In this document: positions 44,079 through 51,064 of the stretch, one piece after another
Layout of the letters: each line of letters starts with the position of its first letter
Numbering within the stretch: the stretch's first letter is position 1
Assembly (NCBI RefSeq): GCF_003369795.1
Contig: NZ_CP026730.1
Location: forward strand, 2,294,001-2,358,000
Reading direction: 5' to 3'
From: Streptomyces sp. CB09001
Lineage (GTDB): Bacteria; Actinomycetota; Actinomycetes; Streptomycetales; Streptomycetaceae
DNA: 64,000 nt
Made by a program: the position numbers and the translations under genes
The notes under the pieces: model-generated
What the model was told of the DNA's origin: nothing
What the model saw: the letters and a program-made list of their open reading frames with translations, nothing else
The model's database searches: none

Positions 44079-44112
44079 GAGAGGGCCCGGTCGTCGACGA
44101 CCGGGCCCTCTC
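44079..44112. terminator. rbs operon terminator
   Basis: Perfect 34-bp palindrome (17-bp arms meeting at TCGTC-GACGA), followed by GGGTTTCCCC. It stands between the converging rbs and isomerase operons. Confidence 0.9.
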
Positions 44113-44227
44113 GGGTTTCCCCTCCCCTTCAGAACTCCGTGGATTTTCCCCCCCGGGTACCCCCACGGGAGTTCCGATGCCAGGTACGACCCGCCGGAGG
44201 GCGGGAGGGTTGCACGGGGCGCCGGAC

Positions 44228-45091
44228 TTATTTTCCGGGCGGCGTGTCCGCGGCGTCTCCCGCGTGCGCGGCGAACCGGGCCGCCGTCTCGGCGAGCACC
44301 TCCCGTCCGTCCCGCGCCCACAGCCCCTCGTTGAACAGCTCGACCTCGATGGCACCCGTGTATCCGGCCGCCTCGACGTACCCCTTCCACTCCCGCATGT
44401 CGATGGCGCCGTCCCCGATCTGACCGCGGCCGTTGAGGACGCCCTCGGGCAGCGGGGTCGTCCAGTCGGCGAGCTGGAAGGTGTGGATGCGGCCGCCCGC
44501 GCCGGCCCGGGCGATCTGCTCGGGCGCCCGGTCGTCCCACCAGATGTGGTACGTGTCGACGGTGACGCCGACCTGGTGGGCCGGGAAGCGTTCGGCGAGG
44601 TCCAGCGCCTGGGTGAGGGTGGAGACCACGCAGCGGTCGGCGGCGTACATGGGGTGGAGCGGCTCGATGGCGAGGCGCACGCCGTGCCGTTCGGCGTACG
44701 GGCCCAGCTCCGCCAGCGCGTCCGCGATGCGCTCGCGGGCGGCCCGCAGGTCCTTGTCGCCGGCGGGGAGACCGCCCGAGACCAGGACGAGGGTGTCGGT
44801 GCCGAGGGCGGCGGCCTCGTCGACGGCGCGGCGGTTGTCGGCCAGGGCCCTGGCGCGTTCGCCGGGGTCGACGGCCGTGAGGAAGCCGCCGCGGCACAGG
44901 GTGGTGACGGCCAGGCCCGCGTCGCGGACCAGCTTGGCGGCCGCCTCGACGCCGTAGGCCTGCACGGGTTCGCGCCACAGGCCGACGTTGCCGATGCCCA
45001 GTTCGCGGCAGGCCGCGGTCAGTTCGGGCAGGGAGAGCTGCTTGACCGTCATCTGGTTGATGCTGAAGCGCGTCAGGTCGGTGTCGCTCAT
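44228..45091 (-). CDS. sugar phosphate isomerase/epimerase (TIM barrel, AP-endonuclease-2-like)
   Basis: 287 residues, ATG in an ATGA overlap with the DUF993 gene. AP_endonuc_2 fold motifs: TRFSINQMTVKQLSLPELTA, LRLAIEPLHPMYAADRCVVS (metal Glu and His), VGVTVDTYHIWW (Asp-x-x-His) and IEVELFNEGLWA (final metal Glu). A divalent-metal isomerase or epimerase acting on a keto-sugar or inosose is expected. It is third in a minus-strand operon with a Gfo/Idh/MocA dehydrogenase and a DUF993 protein. Confidence 0.88.
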   Translation of the reverse strand: MSDTDLTRFSINQMTVKQLSLPELTAACRELGIGNVGLWREPVQAYGVEAAAKLVRDAGLAVTTLCRGGFLTAVDPGERARALADNRRAVDEAAALGTDTLVLVSGGLPAGDKDLRAARERIADALAELGPYAERHGVRLAIEPLHPMYAADRCVVSTLTQALDLAERFPAHQVGVTVDTYHIWWDDRAPEQIARAGAGGRIHTFQLADWTTPLPEGVLNGRGQIGDGAIDMREWKGYVEAAGYTGAIEVELFNEGLWARDGREVLAETAARFAAHAGDAADTPPGK

Positions 45092-46257
45092 GCGTTCACC
45101 CCATACAGCGCGAGCAGGTTCCGCATGCGCTCCTCGGCCAGCTTCGGGTCGGGGAACAGGCCGAGTCCGTCGGCGAGTTCGTAGGCGCGGGCGAGGTGTG
45201 GCAGGGAGCGGGCCGACTGGAGGCCGCCGACCATCGTGAAGTGGCTCTGGTGGCCGGCCAGCCAGGCCAGCAGGACCACGCCCGTCTTGTAGTAGCGGGT
45301 GGGGGCCTGGAAGAGGTGGCGGGAGAGTTCGACGGTGGGGTCGAGGAGGGCGCGGAAGCCGTCCGTGTCCCCGGTGTCGAGCACCCGGACCGCCTCGGCG
45401 GCCAGCGGGCCCAGCGGGTCGAAGATGCCGAGCAGGGCGTGGCTGAAGCCCTGGTCGTCGCCCGCGATCAGCTCCGGGTAGTTGAAGTCGTCGCCGGTGT
45501 AGCAGCGCACGCCCCGCGGCAGGCGGCGGCGCAGGTCGACCTCGCGCCGGGCGTCCAGCAGGGAGACCTTGATGCCGTCGACCTTGTCGGGGTGGGCGGC
45601 GATGACCTCCAGGAAGGTGTCGGTCGCCGTGTCCAGGTCGGACGAGCCCCAGTAGCCCTCCAGGGCCGGGTCGAACATCGGACCCAGCCAGTGCAGGATC
45701 ACCGGTTCGGCGGCCTGGCGGAGGAGGTGGCCGTAGACCTCCAGGTAGTCGTCCGGGCCCTTGGCCGTCGCGGCGAGGGCGCGGGAGGCCATCAGGATGG
45801 CCTGGGCGCCCGACTCCTCCACGACGGCGAGCTGTTCCTCGTAGGCCGACCGAACGTCCGCGAGGGTGGCCGTGGCGGTCGCGGTCAGCTGGTCCGTGCC
45901 CACACCGCAGGCGATGCGGCCGCCGGCCGCCTTCGCCTCGGCGGCGGAGCGGCGGATCAGTTCCGCCGCCGTGGGCCAGTCCAGGCCCATGCCGCGCTGG
46001 GCGGTGTCCATCGCCTCGGCTACGCCGAGTCCGTGGGACCACAGGTGGCGGCGGAAGGCGAGGGTGGCGTCCCAGTCGACGGCGACGGGCCCGTCGGGAC
46101 TGGTGTCCGCGTACGGGTCGGCGACGACGTGCGCGGCCGAGAAGACCGTACGGGAGGTGAAAGCGCTTCCGGCTCCGTTTCCCGAGACGGGCGGGGGTGC
46201 GGTGCGGGGCTCGTAGGCGCGCAGGGTGCCGTCGGCGCTCGGCAGGTGGAGGGTCAC
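45088..46257 (-). CDS. DUF993 protein (dihydrodipicolinate-synthase-like aldolase family)
   Basis: 389 residues, GTG with GGAG 8 nt upstream, overlapping the stop of the dehydrogenase (GTGA). Family features: FTSRTVFSAAHVVADPYAD near 37-55, VDWDATLAFRRHLWSHGLGVAEAMDT and GVGTDQL near 118. VILHWLGPMFDPALEGYWG, GIKVSLLDARRE (where the Lys could be the Schiff-base residue) and FNYPELI follow. Members are DHDPS-superfamily TIM barrels of unknown reaction. In this operon, aldol cleavage or dehydration of an oxidised sugar acid is plausible (inference). The gene contains an internal LacI-type palindrome. Confidence 0.85.
   Translation of the reverse strand: MTLHLPSADGTLRAYEPRTAPPPVSGNGAGSAFTSRTVFSAAHVVADPYADTSPDGPVAVDWDATLAFRRHLWSHGLGVAEAMDTAQRGMGLDWPTAAELIRRSAAEAKAAGGRIACGVGTDQLTATATATLADVRSAYEEQLAVVEESGAQAILMASRALAATAKGPDDYLEVYGHLLRQAAEPVILHWLGPMFDPALEGYWGSSDLDTATDTFLEVIAAHPDKVDGIKVSLLDARREVDLRRRLPRGVRCYTGDDFNYPELIAGDDQGFSHALLGIFDPLGPLAAEAVRVLDTGDTDGFRALLDPTVELSRHLFQAPTRYYKTGVVLLAWLAGHQSHFTMVGGLQSARSLPHLARAYELADGLGLFPDPKLAEERMRNLLALYGVNA
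46158..46170. promoter_or_regulatory. LacI-type palindrome inside the DUF993 gene
   Basis: TGAAAGCGCTTCC shares the GAAAGCGCTT core with the site in the lacI/dehydrogenase intergenic region. It lies ~90 nt into the coding sequence and could act as an auxiliary or roadblock operator. Confidence 0.4.
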
Positions 46258-47405
46258 AGCGCGATCTCCGGTACGTCGAGGCGGCGGCCCTCCGCGGAGG
46301 ACCTGAGACCCAGCTCGGCGAGCTGCACGCCGCGGGCGCCGGCCAGCAGGTCCCACTGGTAGGGGGCGTCGGCGTAGACGTGCTTGAGGAACAGCTCCCA
46401 CTGGGCCTTGAAGCCGTTGTCGAACTCGCCGTTGTCCGGGACCTCCTGCCACTGGTCGCGGAAGACCTCGGTGGCGGGGATGTCCGGGTTCCACACCGGC
46501 TTGGGGGTGGCGGAGCGGTGCTGGACGCGGCAGCCCCGCAGGCCCGCGACGGCGGAGCCCTCGGTGCCGTCGACCTGGAACTCGACCAGTTCGTCGCGGT
46601 TGACGCGGACCGCCCAGGAGGAGTTGATCTGCGCGATCGCGCCGCCGTCCAGCTCGAAGACGCCGTAGGCGGCGTCGTCGGCGGTGGCGTCGTAGGGCTT
46701 GCCCTTCTCGTCCCAGCGCTCGGGGATGTGGGTGGCGGTGAGGGCCTGGACGGACTTCACCCGGCCGAACAGCTCGTGCAGGACGTACTCCCAGTGCGGG
46801 AACATGTCGACGACGATGCCGCCGCCGTCCTCGCTGCGGTAGTTCCAGGACGGGCGCTGCGCCTCCTGCCAGTCGCCCTCGAAGACCCAGTAGCCGAACT
46901 CGCCGCGCACGGACAGGATCCGCCCGAAGAAGCCGCCGTCGACGAGGCGCTTCAGCTTGAGCAGGCCGGGCAGGAAGAGCTTGTCCTGGACGACGCCGTG
47001 CTTGATGCCGGCCGCGTTCGCCAGCCGGGCCAGTTCCAGGGCGCCGTCGAGGCCGGTGGCCGTCGGCTTCTCGGTGTAGATGTGCTTGCCCGCGGCGATC
47101 GCCTTCCTGATCGCCTCCTCGCGGGCCGAGGTCACCTGGGCGTCGAAGTAGATGTCGATGCCGTCGTCGGCCAGGACCGCGTCGAGGTCCGTGGAGACGT
47201 GGTCGAGTCCGTGGCGTTCGGCCAGCGCCCGCAGCGCGTGCTCGCGGCGGCCGACCAGGACCGGCTCCGGCCACAGCACGGTGCCGTCGCCGAGGTCGAG
47301 GCCGCCCTGTTCGCGCAGGGCCAGGATGGAGCGGACGAGGTGCTGGCGGTAGCCCATGCGTCCGGTCACACCGTTCATGGCGATACGCACCGTCTTGCGT
47401 GTCAC
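46254..47405 (-). CDS. Gfo/Idh/MocA family oxidoreductase
   Basis: 383 residues, GTG with AAGGGAA upstream. The Rossmann opening VRIAMNGVTGRMGYRQHLV is atypical for the usual GxGxxG but matches a subgroup of the family. The motif YTEKPTATGLDGALELARLA near 112-131 has the catalytic EKP. HGVVQDKLFLPGLLKLKRLV and the C-terminal MocA domain follow. NAD(P)-dependent oxidation of a sugar, inositol or related hydroxyl is expected. First gene of the minus-strand catabolic operon, divergent from a LacI regulator. Confidence 0.9.
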   Translation of the reverse strand: MTRKTVRIAMNGVTGRMGYRQHLVRSILALREQGGLDLGDGTVLWPEPVLVGRREHALRALAERHGLDHVSTDLDAVLADDGIDIYFDAQVTSAREEAIRKAIAAGKHIYTEKPTATGLDGALELARLANAAGIKHGVVQDKLFLPGLLKLKRLVDGGFFGRILSVRGEFGYWVFEGDWQEAQRPSWNYRSEDGGGIVVDMFPHWEYVLHELFGRVKSVQALTATHIPERWDEKGKPYDATADDAAYGVFELDGGAIAQINSSWAVRVNRDELVEFQVDGTEGSAVAGLRGCRVQHRSATPKPVWNPDIPATEVFRDQWQEVPDNGEFDNGFKAQWELFLKHVYADAPYQWDLLAGARGVQLAELGLRSSAEGRRLDVPEIAL

Positions 47406-47458
47406 GTCATTCCCTTCGTACGAGCATGCCGCAAGCCGCGGATCGAGCTCGAGCCGTA

Positions 47459-47474
47459 CAGCAAGCGCTTTCTA
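47459..47474. promoter_or_regulatory. LacI-type operator between the dehydrogenase operon and lacI
   Basis: CAGCAAGCGCTTTCTA with central palindrome AAGCGCTT (47463-47470). On the minus strand a TACATA -10-like box (47478-47473) overlaps it, so repressor binding would block the catabolic operon. Confidence 0.7.
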
Positions 47475-47619
47475 TGTAGAACGAAGCTAGCCTGTGACCG
47501 GTGGTCTGGACAAGACCGCAGCCGGGGCGAGTTGTTCGAGGGGACGAACACCGGCGGGCGGTGGCCGTAAGGTCACCCGGGACGGCGTTCGGCACACGCG
47601 CGATGCGGAGGACGAGGAC

Positions 47620-48666
47620 ATGACGGTGACACTGGCGGACGTGGCGGCCCGCGCCCAGGTCTCCCCCGCGACGGTGTCGCGCGTGCTGAACGGCAACTAT
47701 CCGGTGGCCGCCTCCACCCGGGAACGGGTGCTCAAGGCCGTCGACGAGCTGGACTACGTGCTCAACGGCCCCGCGAGCGCGCTGGCGGCGGCCACGTCCG
47801 ACCTGGTCGGCATCCTCGTCAACGACATCGCCGACCCGTTCTTCGGCATCATGGCCGGCGCCGTCCAGTCCGAGATCGGCGGTCCCGGCGGCAGAGCGGG
47901 CGGCGAGAGACTCGCCGTGGTCTGCAACACCGGCGGCACCCCGGAGCGCGAGCTGACCTACCTCACGCTGCTGCAGCGCCAGCGGGCGGCGGCGGTCGTG
48001 CTGACCGGCGGCGCGATGGAGGACGAGGCCCACCAGACGGCCGTGGCGGCGAAGCTGCGCAGGCTCGTCGAGGCCGGGACGCGGGTGGTGCTGTGCGGAC
48101 GGCCGCCGGCGCCGGACACCGGGGCGATCGCGCTCACCTTCGACAACCGCGGGGGCGGCCGTGAGCTGACCGAGCACCTGATCGGGCTCGGGCACCGGCG
48201 GCTCGGCTACATCGCCGGTCCGGAGGAACGGACCACGACGCGGCACCGGCTGGAGGGCCACCGCACCGCGCTCGCCGCGCACGGCATCGAGGAGGACCCC
48301 CGCTGGACGGTCCACGGCCGCTACGACCGGCAGGCCGGGTACGAGGCCACGCTGGAGCTGCTGCGCAGGGACCCGACGCTGACCGCGGTCGTCGCCGCGA
48401 ACGACACCGTCGCGCTGGGCGCGTGCGCGGCGCTGCGCGACTCGGGGCTGCGGATCCCGGACGACGTGTCCGTGGCCGGCTTCGACGACCTGCCGTTCAG
48501 CATCGACGCGGTGCCCGCGCTGACCACGGTCCGGCTGCCGCTGGCGGAGGCGGGGGCGCGGGCGGGGCGGGTCGCGACGGGGCGGGAGGAGGCGCCGGCG
48601 GGCGGGATCGCGACGGTGCGGGGGGAGTTGATGGTGCGGGGGTCCTCCGGAGGGCCGCGGTCTTGA
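47620..48666 (+). CDS. LacI-family regulator of the DUF993 operon
   Basis: 348 residues from the ATG at 47620, with GGAGGACGAGGA upstream; the longer open frame to 47494 overlaps the operator. HTH VTLADVAARAQVSPATVSRVL at 3-23 and hinge ELDYVLNGPASALAAA. Sensor-domain markers are LVGILVNDIADPFFG near 63, EHLIGLGHRRLGYIAG near 184 and VSVAGFDDLPFS near 285. Divergent from the dehydrogenase-DUF993-isomerase operon with a good LacI-type operator between, so it most likely controls that pathway. Confidence 0.9.
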   Translation: MTVTLADVAARAQVSPATVSRVLNGNYPVAASTRERVLKAVDELDYVLNGPASALAAATSDLVGILVNDIADPFFGIMAGAVQSEIGGPGGRAGGERLAVVCNTGGTPERELTYLTLLQRQRAAAVVLTGGAMEDEAHQTAVAAKLRRLVEAGTRVVLCGRPPAPDTGAIALTFDNRGGGRELTEHLIGLGHRRLGYIAGPEERTTTRHRLEGHRTALAAHGIEEDPRWTVHGRYDRQAGYEATLELLRRDPTLTAVVAANDTVALGACAALRDSGLRIPDDVSVAGFDDLPFSIDAVPALTTVRLPLAEAGARAGRVATGREEAPAGGIATVRGELMVRGSSGGPRS

Positions 48667-48702
48667 ACGGACCGTTGGTGTCGCGGTGGGCCCGCGTCGG
48701 TG

Positions 48703-48781
48703 TGGGCCGCCCTGGGGGCTGCGCCCCCAGACCCCCCTTGCGGCCCTGAACGGGCCTCGTCCTCAATCGCCGGACGGCTCT
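48703..48781. repeat. common Streptomyces intergenic repeat
   Basis: A GGGGGCTGCGCCCCC hairpin, then the CGGGCCTCGTCCTCAATCGC / CGGACGG segment. From memory, near-identical sequences lie between genes throughout Streptomyces chromosomes. It may terminate lacI. Confidence 0.65.
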
Positions 48782-48836
48782 AGGAGCTGTCCGGGCGATC
48801 ACGCGTCTCGTTAGGGTGAGTCGGCGGAGGGACGTG

Positions 48837-49067
48837 ATGGGTGCTGTGGAGATGACTCGCGCGGAGGCGGTCGCGCTCGTGCAGCGGATCATGGAAGCGG
48901 ACTACGCCTCTGACGACGAGGTGGACGGCTGGTTGGACAGGCTCGACAGAGCCCTGGCATGTCCGTCCGGTTATGTCAGCGACTTGATCTTCTGGCCGCC
49001 GGAGCGGGAGCTTTCGGCTGATGAGGTAGTCGGTCAGGCCCTGACGTACCGGCCGATCGCCTTGTGA
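48837..49067 (+). CDS. colicin E9/pyocin-type immunity protein homologue
   Basis: 76 residues from the ATG at 48837 (GGAGGG 5-6 nt upstream). Helical protein with the immunity-family signature: MTRAEAVALVQRIMEADYAS, acidic DDEVDGWLDRLDRAL and CPSGYVSDLIFWPPERELSA, where the D-L-I-x-W/Y-P element corresponds to the DNase-binding helix region of Im proteins. Streptomyces homologues are often annotated as e9imm peptides. Family members neutralise nuclease bacteriocins. No nuclease toxin gene is next to it, so it is an orphan; it borders a mobile-element block. Confidence 0.75.
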   Translation: MGAVEMTRAEAVALVQRIMEADYASDDEVDGWLDRLDRALACPSGYVSDLIFWPPERELSADEVVGQALTYRPIAL

Positions 49068-49076
49068 GGTCGGGAC

Positions 49077-49172
49077 TCAGCCCCGAAGCCAGATGAGTAG
49101 AGCCGCGGTGGTTGCGGTGCCGAGGAAGACGTAGCCGCGCTTGTCATAGCGGGTGGCCACGGCCCGGGACTG
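49077..49172 (-). pseudogene. IS5-family transposase, 3' exon fragment
   Basis: Minus-strand translation QSRAVATRYDKRGYVFLGT followed by TATTAALLIWLRG and a stop is the C-terminus of an IS5-type DDE transposase. Its reading frame joins exactly to the fragment at 49907-50057 if the group II intron remnant between them is removed (…GINRLK + QSRAVATRYDK…). Confidence 0.85.
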
Positions 49173-49212
49173 GTCGGGTAGCCGGGTCATGTTGCCACGA
49201 CCCGGCCCCCTC

Positions 49213-49248
49213 AGAACCGGGCATGCCTGTTTCCAGGCACCACGGCTC
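49213..49248 (-). ncRNA. group II intron domain V
   Basis: About 35 nt: lower helix GAGCCG/CGGTTC, two-base bulge region, upper stem GCCTG/CAGGC and a GAAA tetraloop. This is the catalytic metal-binding hairpin of group II ribozymes. Confidence 0.85.
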
Positions 49249-49277
49249 AAGCAAGCCCAAACACTTCACAGAATCTG

Positions 49278-49676
49278 CTATTTGTTGCTGCCATCTCGTG
49301 CATGAAGCTGCTGATGGCATTCGGAGTGAACGAGTCGAAGATTCTTTACTTCATCAGATCCGCCGTCTCTTCGGTAGGTGAAGTGGTGTTTGTGTAACCG
49401 CTTCTTCATCGCGTCGAACCAGTCGATCCACTCGTGTGGACTTTCCGGCTCATATTCAGCACCAACGATGAGCGCCTGACCGCAGAGCGGACAAAGTCCC
49501 TTCTGACGGGCTGCCAGAGTAAGGCTGATCTTGTCCATTGGCGGAGGTGTACGCGTCCTGCGACGCTGACTCAACCGGCGGTGTCCTCCTCCCGACCTAA
49601 AGTCCTCGGGAGTCGCCTGGCATCTTCCAACGCCGGGTTCTATAGCCACTGTTTGCAAACCATCGGGCGGCTTCAA
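49278..49676 (-). pseudogene. group II intron-encoded protein, C-terminal HNH endonuclease remnant
   Basis: The recognisable part is about 90 residues from PPMDKISLTLAARQKGLCPL through CGQALIVGAEYEPESPHEW and RLHKHHFTYRRDGGSDEVKN to LRLVHSECHQQLHA. It has two CxxC-like metal sites (CPLC; the second site is degenerate, with S-E-C-H) and the HNH His residues. This is the DNA-endonuclease end of intron reverse transcriptases. The RT palm and maturase domain are missing; the upstream frame is ribozyme sequence. Probably inactive as a protein. Confidence 0.8.
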
Positions 49677-49906
49677 CCTTACGAGACATCAACGGGGGTT
49701 CACGCGGTTCACCCGTCCAGCCTTTCCCTCACCTGTTGTTCCCCGATGGCCAGGGAATCCTTGGGCTTGAACGCTCAGCTTCACACACCGCCGTTACCAG
49801 CGGCGCATGTGAGCGCGGGAACGGATTGCGGACACTAATCCGGGGTCAGCACATGTCTCCTTCCTTCGCGGCTTTCCCACTTAACGTGTGCGACTTCGTG
49901 TCGCAC

Positions 49907-50057
49907 CTTCAGACGGTTGATTCCGCATCCGACCGCGTGACGCTCGCGGTAGTCATCAGGGTCGAAGTGCGGGGGCCGACCGCCGCGGTAGCCGAGCTTT
50001 CGGCGGTTGCGGACCTGGTCAGCCTTGTCCGGGATGGTGCGGCGGATTCCTAGAAGG
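49907..50057 (-). pseudogene. IS5-family transposase, 5' exon fragment
   Basis: Minus-strand residues LGIRRTIPDKADQVRNRR, KLGYRGGRPPHFDPDDYRER and HAVGCGINRLK are the second half of an IS5-type DDE transposase including the Glu-containing RER region. The N-terminal half is absent. The frame stops at the intron 5' splice site and resumes after it. Confidence 0.82.
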
Positions 50058-50071
50058 AACCACCGGGCGGT

Positions 50072-50137
50072 GTCTGCATCGAGCCTGGCGATCATGGCCT
50101 AGGACGCTCACGCGGTGGGTTCACCACCAAGCTGCAC
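50072..50137 (+). pseudogene. inverted IS5-family transposase fragment
   Basis: On the + strand about 22 codons read VCIEPGDHGLGRSRGG then FTTKLH, matching the segment of IS5 transposases around the first half of the DDE domain. It has opposite orientation to the adjacent fragments and is cut where the TnpB frame begins, so the locus has been rearranged by inversion or nested insertion. Confidence 0.65.
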
Positions 50138-50926
50138 GAGCCGAGTGGTGAGCTGATGCAGGTGATCACGCCTGCGGTCGGCGATCCGGGCGTAGACCTT
50201 GGCCGCCTTACGGCGGGCCTTGGCCTGGTTGTTCGATCCCTTGGCCTTCTTCGCCATGCGGCGCTGAGCCAGGGCGAGCCGGGCACGGTCCTTGCGTTCG
50301 TGCCTCGGGTTGGCGATCTTCTCCCCGGTGGAGAGAGTCAACAGGTGATCCAGGCCGACATCGATACCGACAGCCTTGTCCGTGGCGGGAAGCGGCTCCA
50401 CGCTCGGGTCGTCACACAGCAGGGAGACGAACCAGCGCCCGGCCGCGTCCTGCGACACGGTCACCGTCGAAGGGCTCGCGCCCTTGGGGAGGGTTCGGGA
50501 CCACCGGATGTCCAGCGGTTCCCTCATCTTGGCGAGCGTGAGCCGACCGTCGAGGAAGCGGAAGCCGCTGGTGGTGTACTCGGCGGACTTCCGCGACTTC
50601 TTCCGGGACTTGAAGCGGGGGTACTTGGCCCGCTTGCCGAAGAAGTGAGTGAACGCCGTCTGCAAGTGCCGAAGGCACTGCTGGATCGGCACGGAAGAGA
50701 CCTCGTTGAGGAACGCCAGCTCCTCGGTCTTCTTCCACGCCGTCAGCATCGCGGAGGTGGCGTTGTAGTTCACACGCTCCTGCCGCGTCCATGCCTCGGT
50801 GCGGGCGGCGAGCGCCATGTTGTAGACCTTCCTCACGCATCCGAATGTGCGCGACAGCTCAGCCGCCTGCGCATCGCTCGGGTAGAAGCGGTACTTGAAC
50901 GCCCGCTTCACGTGGGAATGTGCCAT
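50108..50926 (-). pseudogene. truncated IS605-family TnpB (RNA-guided nuclease)
   Basis: 272 residues. N-terminal WED/REC-like part AFKYRFYPSDAQAAELSRTF, FKSRKKSRKSAEY and the first RuvC motif GIDVGLDHLLTLSTG near 190 with its catalytic Asp. Family members are ~370-420 residues. The frame departs from the family after LHQLTTRLV, so the RuvC-II Glu, the zinc finger and the RuvC-III Asp are lost. The last eight residues (QLGGEPTA) are antisense IS5 sequence. No tnpA is present. Nuclease activity is not expected. Confidence 0.88.
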
Positions 50927-50984
50927 TCCTCAGAATCTAGTGGGGCATCATGTGAAGCTGCAAACTGCGGGTCAGGTCACGGCC

Positions 50985-51044
50985 TTTCGCCCTGGCGGCG
51001 AAACCCCGCAGGAGCTGAGTTCCCTCCCCCACGTAAACGTGGGG
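50985..51044. repeat. hairpins at the tnpB-side end of the mobile block
   Basis: TTTCGCC-CTGGC-GGCGAAA (50985-51003) and CCCCCACG-TAAA-CGTGGGGG (51025-51044) lie between tnpB and the isomerase start. They probably mark the subterminal structure of an IS200/IS605-type end; the exact boundary is not determined. Confidence 0.55.
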
Positions 51045-51064
51045 GTATCCACGCAGGAGGCAGG

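Larger units (their letters stand above)
49173..49906 (-). mobile_element. group II intron remnant with most of the reverse transcriptase deleted
   Basis: On the minus strand the element starts GTGCGACACGAAGTCGCAC (5' GUGYG consensus, at 49906). It ends ...CCCGAC at 49173 (3' AY). Near the 3' end is a typical domain V (49248-49213): GAGCCG...GAAA...CGGTTC with the AGC triad. A domain VI hairpin (about 49212-49176) follows. Only 734 nt remain versus ~2 kb for a full element. The encoded protein retains only its C-terminal HNH part. Removing 49173-49906 restores the transposase frame, which supports the boundaries. Confidence 0.8.

Noticed and set aside
49278..49676. stand-alone HNH endonuclease gene
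   Set aside because: The HNH part is real, but the N-terminal third is ribozyme sequence and the domain belongs to a deleted intron-encoded protein.
51021..51050. GC hairpin CCCCCACG-TAAA-CGTGGGGG followed by TATCC, reminiscent of a type I-E CRISPR repeat
   Set aside because: Only one copy, no spacers and no cas genes. It lies at the tnpB end of the mobile block, so an IS200/IS605-type end structure is more likely.
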